Shown here: piece after piece, positions 10,776 to 19,423 of the stretch
How positions within the stretch are numbered: position 1 is the first letter of the stretch
Layout: each line of letters opens with the position of its first letter
NCBI GenBank assembly: GCA_031286065.1
Contig: JAITUZ010000051.1
Location: forward strand, 1-39,167
DNA from: Candidatus Methanimicrococcus odontotermitis
GTDB taxonomy: Archaea > Halobacteriota > Methanosarcinia > Methanosarcinales > Methanosarcinaceae
Length of the DNA: 39,167 bases
Direction of reading: 5' to 3'
Position numbers and translations under genes: made by a program
Notes under the pieces: model-generated
Seen by the model: the letters and a program-made list of their open reading frames with translations, nothing else
Told to the model about the DNA's origin: nothing
Databases searched by the model: none

Positions 10776-11351
10776 ATGTCTTTTGAAAAATCAATGAGCG
10801 GCTCTCGCAAAAATTTCATGGGTGAGGATAAGTTTTGGGAAATTATCGGCCTTTCTATAGCGGATGATCCTCAAGACCAATTGGACAATTTGGTCGAACA
10901 GCTTTCGGCAATGACGGTCGACGATATTTTCGGTTTTGATTATCAATTGGATAAACATTTGGAAAAGTCTTATAATTCCGATTTATGGGCGGCGGCATAC
11001 ATTCTCTGCGGCGGCTGCTCAGACGACGGGTTTGATTATTTCCGCGCCTGGCTGATTTCAAAAGGGCGCGGCGTTTATGAAAACGCTCTTGAAAATCCCG
11101 ATTCTTTGACCGATGTTTTCAGTGAAGCGGACGCGTTCGATTTCCCCGAAAATGAAGAAATCATGTACGCGGCGCTTGACGCTTATGAAGAAGCGACAGG
11201 AAAAGATGATTTTTATGACCTCTTGGATTCCTTTGAAGATGATTTCCAAATTCTGGAAATTGAATTGAATTGGGATGAAGACGACCCGAAAACGCTTCAA
11301 TCGATTTGTCCTAAATTATTTGAAAGATATTATGAAAATCCTTTCTGCTGA
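10776..11351 (+). CDS. DUF4240 domain protein
   Basis: A 191-residue acidic protein. The segment from FWEIIGLS (near residue 19) through SYNSDLWAAAYILCGGCS and DGFDYFRAWLISKGRGVYE to ENPDSL is the characteristic DUF4240 (PF14024) sequence, a family known mainly from bacteria and of unknown function. The rest is rich in aspartate and glutamate. ATG at 10776 is preferred over the ATG six bases earlier because GGGG at 10764-10767 is then eight bases away. It lies 16 bases after the TPR gene and its last 20 bases overlap the start of mutY, which suggests translational coupling. Confidence 0.85.
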   Translation: MSFEKSMSGSRKNFMGEDKFWEIIGLSIADDPQDQLDNLVEQLSAMTVDDIFGFDYQLDKHLEKSYNSDLWAAAYILCGGCSDDGFDYFRAWLISKGRGVYENALENPDSLTDVFSEADAFDFPENEEIMYAALDAYEEATGKDDFYDLLDSFEDDFQILEIELNWDEDDPKTLQSICPKLFERYYENPFC

Positions 11352-12495
11352 CAAAAAGAACTCGGTCGAAGATGAAATAAGGTCCGTTTTCTCTTCTGCG
11401 CTTCTGGGTTGGTACGATCGAAGCGGGCGTGATTTGCCGTGGCGCGTCCGCGGCGCTCACCCGAATCCGTATATCGTCTGGGCGGCCGAGATCATGCTTC
11501 AGCAAACAACGGTGAAAACCGTCATTCCTTATTTTTATCGGTTCATGGAAAAATTCCCCGACATTCAAACGCTTGCGGAGGCCGACATTGAAGGTGTTTT
11601 GCTGATGTGGCAGGGGCTTGGTTATTACACCCGCGCCCGCAAACTTCATGAATGCGCGAAATATTTGACGGCGAATCGGGACGGCAAATTTCCCGAAACG
11701 TACGCGGAACTTCTGAAGCTTCCCGGAATCGGCCCTTATACGGCGGCCAGCATTTCGTCACTGGCTTTTGACAAGAGGGAAGCCGTTGTTGACGGCAATG
11801 TGATTCGCGTCATCTCTCGCCTTTACGGTATTTTGGAAACCGTCAGTTTACCCGACATTCAAAAGAAGGCGCAAAATCTGATGCCTGAGAAACGCGCCGC
11901 CGATTATACTTCCGCCATTATGGATCTCGGCGCAGTCGTTTGTACGCCGAAAAATCCGAACTGCGGCTCTTGCCCTTTTCAGGAAAACTGCGCGGCTCTC
12001 CGGAACGGAATGATTGATAAAATCCCGCTGATTCAAAAACTTCAAAAGACCGGCAAAACCGGAAAAGTATTTTGGATTGAAAATGAGACCGGTGGCGTTT
12101 TCATACAAAAGCGGACGGAAAAAGGACTTCTTCACGGGTTGACTGAATTTCCATGGTCGGCCGTTGTTGATAGCGGTGATAACTCCGGCGGCGATAAATC
12201 AGACGGCGTCAATGAATCGGGCAGCGTTTCATTTCCTATCGCGGGAGATTGGACAGACACGGGAAAAAGCGTCCGTCACGTTTTTACGCATATCCGTCTG
12301 GAACTTCATATTTTTAAAATCCGGCTTTCAAAAGAAGCCGAAGCGTCCTTTTTAAATCAAAATTCCGGGTTTTTTGTTCCCGAAAGCGCTTTTTCCGATT
12401 TTCCGTTCTCGACATTGATGAAAAAAATTATCCTTGAAGTGTCGAAACAGGACCCGCCGAAAAAAGGCATTCCAACGTTATCCGATTATTTTTAA
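11332..12495 (+). CDS. mutY: A/G-specific adenine DNA glycosylase
   Basis: Removes adenine mispaired with 8-oxoguanine in DNA repair. The 387-residue protein has EIMLQQTTV with the catalytic-type Glu53, the helix-hairpin-helix LPGIGPYTAAS (about 129-139) with tyrosine in place of the lysine found in bifunctional Nth enzymes, Asp154 in VDGNVIRV, and an iron-sulfur loop C204-X6-C211-X2-C214-X5-C220. A C-terminal NUDIX-like domain follows from about residue 240, as in bacterial MutY, with a Ser/Asp/Gly-rich insert near residues 280-300. The ATG at 11332 overlaps the DUF4240 gene; an earlier in-frame start would lengthen the overlap and lacks homology. Confidence 0.93.
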   Translation: MKILSADKKNSVEDEIRSVFSSALLGWYDRSGRDLPWRVRGAHPNPYIVWAAEIMLQQTTVKTVIPYFYRFMEKFPDIQTLAEADIEGVLLMWQGLGYYTRARKLHECAKYLTANRDGKFPETYAELLKLPGIGPYTAASISSLAFDKREAVVDGNVIRVISRLYGILETVSLPDIQKKAQNLMPEKRAADYTSAIMDLGAVVCTPKNPNCGSCPFQENCAALRNGMIDKIPLIQKLQKTGKTGKVFWIENETGGVFIQKRTEKGLLHGLTEFPWSAVVDSGDNSGGDKSDGVNESGSVSFPIAGDWTDTGKSVRHVFTHIRLELHIFKIRLSKEAEASFLNQNSGFFVPESAFSDFPFSTLMKKIILEVSKQDPPKKGIPTLSDYF

Positions 12496-12663
12496 ATCAA
12501 CTTCATTTTCCTTGAAGTGACCCGATGAGAATTTCAGAAACATCCGGCTCTTTATAATCCTATTGTTATTTTCTATTTCTGCTGTTACAAATCCCTGTCC
12601 GCAACAATTAATAACTTGGTTGTTATATGGGTAATTGACAATTTTTAGAAAGGATTGACTACT

Positions 12664-13677
12664 ATGACGCTTAAAGAAAATTTGTTAAAAGCCTTAAACG
12701 GCGAAGAAGTTGCAAAGATCCCTGTCGTATCCGTAACTCAAACAGGAACTGTTGAATTGATGGACGCTGTCAATGCGCCGTGGCCGGATTCTCAATCCAA
12801 CGCTAAGATGATGGCAGACCTCGCTATCGCCGCGCATGAAATCGCCGGTCTTGAAGCGGTCCGTGTTCCGTACTGTCTGACCGTTCTCGCAGAAGCGATG
12901 GGCTGTGAAGTCAATATGGGTACAAAGAACAGACAGCCGTCCGTTATTGCTCACCCGTACGAAAAGCCGGAAATGCTCGACGGTGCCGCCAAGCCCGACT
13001 TAAAATCCGCCGGCAGAATTCCTGCTGTTATTGAAGCGATCAAAGATATCCGCGCCAGAGTCGGTCCCGACGTTCCGATTATCGGCGGCATGGAAGGTCC
13101 GATCACACTTGCTTCCGACCTTGTCAGCGTTAAATCTTATATGAAATGGTCTATCAAGAACCCCGACGCGCTCGCAAAAGCAAACGCGTTCGCAAACGAA
13201 GCGGCCATCGAATACGCAAACTTAATGGTCGAAGCCGGCGCAGACGTTATCTGTATCGCTGACCCCGTTTCTTCTCCGGACTTGATGAGCCCGCAGGACT
13301 TCCATGACAAACTCATGGGGACAATCACGGAATTCGCCGACAAAGTCAACGCTCCTGTCGTTCTCCACGTTTGCGGCAATGTGACGGCAATTCTCGGCGA
13401 CATGGCCGACTGCCGCTGCAAAGGTCTCAGCGTTGAAGAAAAAGTTGAAGACATCAAAGGCGCGGTCGAAAAGACAAAAGGACGCGCCGTTATGGTCGGC
13501 AATGTTTCCAGTCCGTTCATCCTTTTAAGCGGCGATGAAGCAAAAGTCACCGACGCCGTCAACCACGCGCTCGAAGCAGGCATCGCGATTCTCGCGCCCG
13601 GTTGCGGTATTGCGCCCATGACCCCCACGGCCAACATCAAAGCGATGGTTGCCGCCCGAGACAAATACTTCCAGTAA
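12664..13677 (+). CDS. mtaA: Methylcobamide:CoM methyltransferase (MtaA/MtbA type)
   Basis: Transfers the methyl group from a methylated corrinoid protein to coenzyme M, making methyl-CoM for methanogenesis in the cytoplasm. The 337-residue chain is a uroporphyrinogen-decarboxylase-like barrel with the zinc ligands H235-x-C237 (LHVCGN) and C314 (GCGIAP), the MtaA/MtbA pattern. Other family phrases are IPVVSVTQTGT, GGMEGPITLAS and EAGADVICIADP. The start follows AAAGGA at 12649-12654; a TTG nine bases earlier abuts that site and is unlikely. Methanol (MtaA) and methylamine (MtbA) isozymes cannot be separated by motif, so the symbol is provisional. No corrinoid-protein gene is adjacent. A TATA-like GTTATATGG at 12621-12629 could be its promoter. 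Confidence 0.88.
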   Translation: MTLKENLLKALNGEEVAKIPVVSVTQTGTVELMDAVNAPWPDSQSNAKMMADLAIAAHEIAGLEAVRVPYCLTVLAEAMGCEVNMGTKNRQPSVIAHPYEKPEMLDGAAKPDLKSAGRIPAVIEAIKDIRARVGPDVPIIGGMEGPITLASDLVSVKSYMKWSIKNPDALAKANAFANEAAIEYANLMVEAGADVICIADPVSSPDLMSPQDFHDKLMGTITEFADKVNAPVVLHVCGNVTAILGDMADCRCKGLSVEEKVEDIKGAVEKTKGRAVMVGNVSSPFILLSGDEAKVTDAVNHALEAGIAILAPGCGIAPMTPTANIKAMVAARDKYFQ

Positions 13678-13703
13678 TTTGTTTTAACTTTTTTAAAATG
13701 AGA

Positions 13704-13738
13704 GAAAAGGCGTTTCGCCTTTTCTTATTTCTGTTTTT
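13704..13738 (+). terminator. Hairpin terminator after the CoM methyltransferase gene
   Basis: GAAAAGGCG TTT CGCCTTTTC is a perfect nine-pair hairpin (13704-13724) followed by a T-rich run. It sits between two convergent genes and may serve both strands. Confidence 0.8.
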
Positions 13739-13742
13739 TGAA

Positions 13743-14279
13743 TTAACATTTTGTCGGTGTTGCTTTTATATAATCTGAAAATGTCAGTATATTTCTTGGA
13801 ATTGATTTCGGTCTCTTCATCATTAAATCATTCCAAATGATGTTGCCTGTTATTTCATTAATTATTCCTTGTATATACATATCGCGTAAAATACAAGCTG
13901 TTGTTTTATTAATTAATTGATACTTTTTTATGTAATAACAAATATCTTTTAAATTATTACTTGCTGTAATTCCGTTTGAACATTTTGCTAAAGCAATCGT
14001 CGCAGCTTCTCCTTTCCCGATTTTCATATCTTTTCCGCGTGTCATTTCTAAATATAATTGCCATTCCGGTGTCCCAACCATTAGTGTTTCTCTCTTCAGG
14101 TTGTTTGATTTTAAAAGTTGATCTGTTCTTTTCTTTAAGTGGGGAACAGTAGGATTGCACAACTCCGAATAAACCTCATCTGAAATTTTTATATTTCTGA
14201 AATGTGAAACTAAAAGTTTCTGCTTTCTAATCCACAAAAATGAAGAGAGACAATCCGTGTCAAAATAAATATCAGTCAT
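13743..14279 (-). CDS. PIN-like domain protein, third gene of XRE-ImmA cassette
   Basis: A 178-residue protein that reads like a PIN-fold nuclease. The N-terminus IYFDTDCLSSFL has acidic residues at D7 and D9, VYSEL supplies E39, and GKGEAATIALAK supplies E91. The position where PIN enzymes usually carry paired aspartates reads ASNNLKDI (N108, N109, with D112 nearby), so activity as an RNase is uncertain. I associate an NN variant with PIN-like proteins of gut Firmicutes, from memory and unchecked. Its start overlaps the metallopeptidase stop by eight bases. Base composition is clearly more AT-rich than flanking housekeeping genes, consistent with acquisition. Possible role: toxin or effector released by the metallopeptidase/regulator pair. 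Confidence 0.7.
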   Translation of the reverse strand: MTDIYFDTDCLSSFLWIRKQKLLVSHFRNIKISDEVYSELCNPTVPHLKKRTDQLLKSNNLKRETLMVGTPEWQLYLEMTRGKDMKIGKGEAATIALAKCSNGITASNNLKDICYYIKKYQLINKTTACILRDMYIQGIINEITGNIIWNDLMMKRPKSIPRNILTFSDYIKATPTKC

Positions 14280-14979
14280 AAATAAATGCCTCTCTTAGAA
14301 GCTCTTCATATTTTCCTTGTGAAATTATCTTTTTATTTTTCACTTCTTCTGCTTTTTTAATGTAGTTTCCAATTGTTGAATATTGTTTTATTTTTGAGTT
14401 TGGAAGATAAAGTGCTTTGCTGTATTCCATTTTTTTAATATAGTCTGCAATTTTTACATCCCATAATTCTTTATCATACGAATACCCGTCATTTTTCAGT
14501 CGATAAAGAGTTGCTTTATGACTTATTTGAAAATATTGTTGGATCTCAATAATTTCTTCAATTGTTAAATTATCCGTTTTCCGATTTTGATTTTTTTTGA
14601 TAAACTGTTTTAGAACTTCGTTGGGAGCTAAAAAGTATGACGCGAAAATATCAGCTTCTTTTTCAGAATCAGGTTTTTGTTCCCATTTTAAGTCTTCACA
14701 AACAACCATGTTTTCTTCTTCAACAAATAAGTGATATAATTCATGAGCCGCAGTGAATCGTTGTCTTCCATATGAATGAGTTGAATTAATTGAAATTATT
14801 TTTTCAGAGTCTATTTTTATAGACGCTCCACTAATGTTGTTTGAAAATGGATAACGAATCACGGTCATTGAATCTAAATTCTCAATCAGAGGAAAAATAT
14901 TTACAGGAGATGTAGAATCAATTTCAAATTCTTTTCTAAGCCGCAATGCTTTTTTATTTAAATCGGCATTACTCCTCAT
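14272..14979 (-). CDS. ImmA/IrrE-family metallopeptidase
   Basis: A 235-residue putative zinc peptidase of the ImmA/IrrE group (COG2856, M78-like). The catalytic HELYH motif lies at 79-83 within RFTAAHELYHLF, and the downstream EKEADIFASYFLAP (106-119) contains the conserved acidic ligand region. Residues 140-160 form a helix-turn-helix-like segment (QISHKATLYRLKNDG) usual in this family. Known ImmA/IrrE enzymes cleave a partner XRE-family repressor; here that partner is the upstream gene, whose stop overlaps this start by 11 bases. The downstream PIN-like gene also overlaps. AT-rich composition matches its two neighbours. Confidence 0.88.
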   Translation of the reverse strand: MRSNADLNKKALRLRKEFEIDSTSPVNIFPLIENLDSMTVIRYPFSNNISGASIKIDSEKIISINSTHSYGRQRFTAAHELYHLFVEEENMVVCEDLKWEQKPDSEKEADIFASYFLAPNEVLKQFIKKNQNRKTDNLTIEEIIEIQQYFQISHKATLYRLKNDGYSYDKELWDVKIADYIKKMEYSKALYLPNSKIKQYSTIGNYIKKAEEVKNKKIISQGKYEELLREAFIYD

Positions 14980-15313
14980 TTTCTTTCAACCACTGGTTCA
15001 TCTGATTTAAATTCAAAGCAATTTTATTAATTTTTGAAATCGCTATTAAATCTTCCGTCTCAAAATTCGAAGATCTGAATGAAATTTTCAAGGGGTCCGA
15101 TTCATGATTTTCATCAAGGATGTCCATTATGTCACATCCTAACAAATTACATACATTCTCTAAAGACATTGCACTGAAAGGCTCTTTTCCCGCTTCTCTT
15201 TGAATGATGTATTCAACATCCACTTCTAAAAAGTCAGCTATTTGCTGCTCATTAAAACCTTTATTTTCACGCCGTCTTTTTATTTCATTTCCAATTGCAA
15301 TTGAATCTATCAT
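14969..15313 (-). CDS. XRE-family helix-turn-helix regulator
   Basis: A 114-residue protein with an N-terminal XRE helix-turn-helix: IGNEIKRRRENKGFNEQQIA followed by DFLEVDVEYIIQREAGKEPF and SLENVCNLLGCDIMDI, spanning about residues 5-65. The C-terminal 50 residues are the probable cleavage or interaction region for the ImmA-type peptidase encoded next. The ATG at 15313 is preferred over one 18 bases earlier because an excellent AGGTGAT site lies just before it. A TATA-like TTTATTTAAA at about 15358-15367 (minus strand) could drive the operon, probably under autorepression (inference). Confidence 0.85.
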   Translation of the reverse strand: MIDSIAIGNEIKRRRENKGFNEQQIADFLEVDVEYIIQREAGKEPFSAMSLENVCNLLGCDIMDILDENHESDPLKISFRSSNFETEDLIAISKINKIALNLNQMNQWLKENEE

Positions 15314-15494
15314 GCAATCACCTGAACCCATAGATTGTATGTTAATTCCATCCTTTAAATAAATTTTTAATATTTTATGGAATTATCTGTTGTGTAATTA
15401 TTTTAATTTACTTTTTTAAACAATTGTATATTAGTTTTTCATTCAAAAACAATTTCTAGCGGTTCCGCATTATTCTCTTTTGATTTCTTTTTTA

Positions 15495-16586
15495 TTATAG
15501 AACAATCGGTTTTTTCGCTTCTTCTTTCAAAACCCGTTTTTCAAAATCCAATTTTTTCGCCGTTAAGAAAACGCTGACGGATTGGTCAATGATTTCTTCA
15601 AGCGTTTCTTTTTTGACATTCGTTACCGCCGCCAAAAAGCGCAGTTCATACGCGCCGTCATTTCCGGTTTCGTTTTGAAGGATGTATTCCGCTTCGATTT
15701 TTCTGTCATCGGCGCCGGAGGTTTGGCTCACTTTTACAAGTGTGCCGCCGACTTTCACCGCCATTTTGACGTGGCCGACAAATGATTTGTTCACCTTTGA
15801 AATTTCCATTCCGGCCGCGCTGATAATATTTTCAAGCAGTTCGCCGGCTTTTTTGACCGTCAGTTCGCCCGAAACTTTGTATGACCCCGAATATGTGCTG
15901 ACATTTGAAATTTCAATTGAATTCAAGTTTTCCGCCGCTTTTTTCGGCGGCCTTTCCAAAATGTCCGGCATGCCGGCGATTTCTTCTCTTTTGCGCGTCA
16001 CCAGTTCATACAGAGTATCAATTGCGCCGCCGCTGTCATTTACCGCCGCCATGCGCATCAGGTAAGCGTCCGGGGTCATTTCTTTTAAAAATGCTTCAAT
16101 ACTTTTTATTTTATCTTCATCTGCCAAATCGATTTTATTGATACCGATAATTTCAGCTTCTTTGAGCTGTTGTTCTACAAATTTGGGGATCTGATCCATT
16201 TCCGCCGTCAGCCGAGAAACATCAATCAGCGTGATGACCGGCGCAAATGACATCATCACATTCATGGTCAAAAGCTCATCTCGGATCTGGCTCGGAAAAG
16301 ACAAGCCGGTCGGCTCTATGATCAAAATATCCGGATTATAAATATCGGCGATTTCGGAGACCGTAATTCTGAGGTTGATGACAAGAGAACAGCAGATGCA
16401 GCCGTTTGTGAGTTCTTTGGACGGAATGCCCGCCGTTTCAAGCGTTTTTCCGTCAATGCCGATTTCACCGACTTCATTGACAATCAAAGCGACCTTTTTG
16501 CCGGCGGCCGCCATTTTGTCAATCAGTTTCAAAATCGTTGTCGTTTTGCCGCTTCCTAAAAAGCCGCCGATTAACAGCACTCTCAT
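15495..16586 (-). CDS. CobW/COG0523-type metal-chaperone GTPase
   Basis: P-loop GTPase of the G3E family, thought to insert or allocate metals or to support cobalamin enzymes. Residues 7-15 are the Walker A GGFLGSGKT, the metal-binding CICC motif is C63-x-C65-C66 in NGCICCS, EPTG follows near 91, and NKID (150-153) gives guanine specificity. The C-terminal region from about 215 is unlike the classic CobW C-domain and is of unknown role. The target metal cannot be read from sequence; zinc or cobalt are both plausible in a methanogen using zinc- and corrinoid-dependent methyltransferases. It starts 24 bases after tpiA and is likely cotranscribed with it. Confidence 0.85.
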   Translation of the reverse strand: MRVLLIGGFLGSGKTTTILKLIDKMAAAGKKVALIVNEVGEIGIDGKTLETAGIPSKELTNGCICCSLVINLRITVSEIADIYNPDILIIEPTGLSFPSQIRDELLTMNVMMSFAPVITLIDVSRLTAEMDQIPKFVEQQLKEAEIIGINKIDLADEDKIKSIEAFLKEMTPDAYLMRMAAVNDSGGAIDTLYELVTRKREEIAGMPDILERPPKKAAENLNSIEISNVSTYSGSYKVSGELTVKKAGELLENIISAAGMEISKVNKSFVGHVKMAVKVGGTLVKVSQTSGADDRKIEAEYILQNETGNDGAYELRFLAAVTNVKKETLEEIIDQSVSVFLTAKKLDFEKRVLKEEAKKPIVL

Positions 16587-16610
16587 GTTTTCTCTCTTCT
16601 TTTTCGCGCG

Positions 16611-17276
16611 TTAAATCAGCGAAACCAAATCGTAAAGCGCAGCTTTCGGGTCTTTGGCTTTGACAATGCCCGATGCCAGCAAAACGCCGGCCGCTCCGAG
16701 ATCCAATGCCGCTTTCAAATCTTCGCCCTTTGAAATGCCGGCGCCGCAGAGAACTTTCACATTCGGGTCGATTTTTTTCACCGCGTCAACAGCTCCTGTC
16801 ACAATTCCGGGATCCGCTTTTGAAACCGGAATGCCTGATCCGATCAGTTCCGGCGGTTCAATCGCGACATATTCCGGACCGATCGCCGCCGCTGCCGCTG
16901 TTGCCGCAATATTGTTCGTACAGATGACACTTTTCATACCGTTCTTTTTGAGTGCTTCCGCCGCGCTTTCAATATCCGCCAGCGTCAGACGGCGTTCCGA
17001 ATGATTGATCAGGCTGCCGATCGCGCCGGCTTCCTTGATTGATTTCACGTACACTTTTCCGGTATGGCTTCCCGGACCTGCGCCGTCGATATGCTGGGAA
17101 TAGACAGGAACGCCCGTGACAGACGCCGCGCGGAATATATCCGGAATCTGCGGCGCGATTGCGATTTCAACGCCCGCGCTTTCCGCGGCATCGCGGCAGG
17201 CTTCCGCCAATTTAACAACATTTGCGCCGGTTCCTTCATCATAGGTTTTGCAGTTGAGTAAAATAAAAACGGACAT
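16611..17276 (-). CDS. tpiA: Triosephosphate isomerase, archaeal type
   Basis: Interconverts glyceraldehyde 3-phosphate and dihydroxyacetone phosphate in central carbon metabolism. The 221-residue length is typical of the shortened archaeal enzyme. Active-site residues visible are N8 and K10 (LNCKTY), H92 in INHSERR and E140 in AIEPPELIG; the phosphate-binding loops are near IGSGIPVSKA and CGAGIS. GGTGA lies six bases before the ATG. It leads a two-gene unit with the CobW-type GTPase and is divergent from the mevalonate kinase gene. Confidence 0.95.
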   Translation of the reverse strand: MSVFILLNCKTYDEGTGANVVKLAEACRDAAESAGVEIAIAPQIPDIFRAASVTGVPVYSQHIDGAGPGSHTGKVYVKSIKEAGAIGSLINHSERRLTLADIESAAEALKKNGMKSVICTNNIAATAAAAAIGPEYVAIEPPELIGSGIPVSKADPGIVTGAVDAVKKIDPNVKVLCGAGISKGEDLKAALDLGAAGVLLASGIVKAKDPKAALYDLVSLI

Positions 17277-17479
17277 GTTTTCACCACTTTTATGAAGAAT
17301 ACGGCTTGATGGTTTAATAAAATTTGTACCGAATAAAAATATTCGCTTTCATGCCGAAGCAGTTGCCGTGCTTGAAACCGTTCTGTTCTTCATTTTTTGA
17401 TTGGCGCGGTCTTTCTATTAACAAAACAGGTTCTTGCCGCGGCTCTGATTTATTTATTCGAATTTCGAAAAAGGGATGA

Positions 17480-17489
17480 ATTTATAAAT
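17480..17489 (+). promoter_or_regulatory. TATA box for mevalonate kinase
   Basis: ATTTATAAAT lies about 57 bases before the chosen ATG, predicting initiation near 17510 and a leader of about 35 nt that contains GGTG at 17536-17539. Confidence 0.5.
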
Positions 17490-17545
17490 CAATGTTACAA
17501 TTTACTTTCACGTTTCCATTTTTTTATTTTCTGACGGTGTTTCAT

Positions 17546-18457
17546 ATGATTACCTGTTCCGCGCCCGGCAAAATTTTTCTCTTCGGCGAACACGCTGTCG
17601 TTTACGGCAAAACCGCGATTGCTTGCGCAATTGATCTCCGCGCTCATGTGACTGTCGAGGAAGCCGCTTCAATTCAGATGAAAGGCCCCGGCGGAAATGT
17701 CGATTTGAATTCCCGAAAACATCCTTATATCTACGCCGCCGTTGAAAAATTCAAAAATCTGACCGAAGTTTCAGGGATCTGCATTGACATCCGTTCCGAC
17801 ATTCCGGTCGGGTCAGGTCTGGGCTCTTCCGCCGCCGTGACGATTGCAATGATCAAAGCGCTGGACACATTCTACGGCACAGGCTTGTCATTGGAAGACA
17901 TCGCCCGCATGGGGCATCAGATCGAAAGCGAAGTTCAAGGACGCGCCAGCCCGACCGACACATTTGTTTCCACATTCGGCGGCATGGTTCAAATTCCGGA
18001 CCGTAAAAAATTAGGCTATTACGACATGCTGATTGTTGTCGGCAACACCGGAAAATTCGCGTCGACTCGGAAAATCGTTTCCAATGTCGCCGCTCTCAAA
18101 GAAAGGCATCCGGCAATCATCGGGCAAATTATGGAAACGATCAGTTCGATTTCGGAGACCGGTCTCGAATACATCCAGACGGGAGATTTCCACACGGTCG
18201 GCGAATTAATGAATATCAATCAGGGACTTTTAGATTCCATCGGCGTCGGCTCTAAAGACCTTTCTGAGCTGGTCTACGCTTCTCGGAAAGCGGGCGCGCT
18301 CGGGTCTAAAATCACAGGTGCCGGCGGCGGCGGCTGTATGATTGCGCTTTGCGAGCACAAAAATCTTTCGCGTGTCGCGCATTCCATTAAACGCGCCGGC
18401 GGCGACTCGTTCATCTGCCGCACGTCCAATTCGGGCGTTCGGGTCGAGTCCAAATAA
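17546..18457 (+). CDS. mvk: Mevalonate kinase
   Basis: Phosphorylates mevalonate in archaeal isoprenoid-lipid synthesis; GHMP kinase fold. From the ATG at 17546 the protein has 303 residues and begins in the family manner, MITCSAPGKIFLFGEHAVVYG. The GHMP ATP-binding loop PVGSGLGSSAAV is near residue 90, the catalytic-type aspartate is in SPTDTFVSTFGG, and the C-terminal loop GSKITGAGGGGC is near 265. An upstream in-frame start would add 18 hydrophobic residues that are not part of the family. It leads the run mvk, ipk, fni, rnj, idsA, with ipk beginning 29 bases after it. Confidence 0.96.
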   Translation: MITCSAPGKIFLFGEHAVVYGKTAIACAIDLRAHVTVEEAASIQMKGPGGNVDLNSRKHPYIYAAVEKFKNLTEVSGICIDIRSDIPVGSGLGSSAAVTIAMIKALDTFYGTGLSLEDIARMGHQIESEVQGRASPTDTFVSTFGGMVQIPDRKKLGYYDMLIVVGNTGKFASTRKIVSNVAALKERHPAIIGQIMETISSISETGLEYIQTGDFHTVGELMNINQGLLDSIGVGSKDLSELVYASRKAGALGSKITGAGGGGCMIALCEHKNLSRVAHSIKRAGGDSFICRTSNSGVRVESK

Positions 18458-18486
18458 TTATTTAATCAATCATTACAGGGAAGTCT

Positions 18487-19263
18487 ATGAATTCAAATGC
18501 CGGTATTACGGTTCTTAAAGTCGGCGGCAGCGCCGTAACGGATAAAAGCGCGTCTTCGGGGTCCGCAAAAACGGGCGAAATGGAACGAATCGCCAAAGAA
18601 ATCGCGGGATTTTCCGGCAAATTGGTCATTGTTCACGGTGCCGGTTCTTACGGTCACGTCTACGCTAAAGAATACGGCTTGGACAAGGGATTTCACAAAG
18701 AAGGTCTCTTAAAAACGCACGATTCCGTCCGCCGGCTGAATGAAATGATTGTTGAAAATTTAAGGGTGGAAGGCATTCCGGCGGTCCCGCTCAATCCGTT
18801 TTCTTTTTCATTGTGTGATGACGGGCGCCTGACTTTTCTTTACATCGGCCAGATTGCCGAAATGCTCAAACACGATTTGGTTCCGGTCCTTCACGGCGAC
18901 GTGTGCATGGATACAAAACGCGGCGCCTGCATTTTATCCGGCGACCAATCTTTGCCGTATGTGGCGGCAGCCCTTCGCGCAAAACGCGTCGGTCTCGGGT
19001 CGGCGACAGACGGCGTTTTGGATTCAAACGGCAGCACGATTCCGAAGATTACGCCGAAAACCTTCGCTTCCGTCAAACAGCACATCGGCGGCTCGGCGGG
19101 GACGGATGTCACGGGCGGCATGCTCGGAAAAGTGTCTGAAATTTTGGACCTTGCGGAAAAGACGGGAATCGCATCCTGCATTTTTAATGCCAATAAGCCC
19201 GGAAACGTCGCCGCTTATTTGAAAGGAGAAACAATCGGCACTTTGATCTGTCAAAATGACTGA
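18487..19263 (+). CDS. ipk: Isopentenyl phosphate kinase
   Basis: Converts isopentenyl phosphate to isopentenyl diphosphate, the last step of the archaeal mevalonate route. The 258-residue amino-acid-kinase-fold protein has TVLKVGGSAVTDK at the N-terminus, HGAGSYGH (50-57) with the catalytic-type His57, VPVLHGDVCMD near 140, and GTDVTGGMLGK near 210. AGGGAA at 18477-18482 supports the ATG. It follows mvk in the same direction and is followed by a short T-rich stretch and a separate promoter for fni. Confidence 0.95.
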   Translation: MNSNAGITVLKVGGSAVTDKSASSGSAKTGEMERIAKEIAGFSGKLVIVHGAGSYGHVYAKEYGLDKGFHKEGLLKTHDSVRRLNEMIVENLRVEGIPAVPLNPFSFSLCDDGRLTFLYIGQIAEMLKHDLVPVLHGDVCMDTKRGACILSGDQSLPYVAAALRAKRVGLGSATDGVLDSNGSTIPKITPKTFASVKQHIGGSAGTDVTGGMLGKVSEILDLAEKTGIASCIFNANKPGNVAAYLKGETIGTLICQND

Positions 19264-19311
19264 AAAAAGTCTTTTTTAAATTCCGCGGAACCTTTTCAGT
19301 TCTGTAAACGA

Positions 19312-19319
19312 TTTATATA
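19312..19319 (+). promoter_or_regulatory. TATA box before the IPP isomerase gene
   Basis: TTTATATA lies about 105 bases before the fni ATG. Initiation 25 bases downstream would leave a leader of about 80 nt containing CGGAG at 19412-19415. Confidence 0.5.
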
Positions 19320-19423
19320 CTATTACCGAATAGATTGTCAATCAAATCAGTCTTAACATTTGAAAATTTCAAATTTGGAAAATTTTAATCCCGAATTGAC
19401 GGGTGATCATCCGGAGCAGAAAA

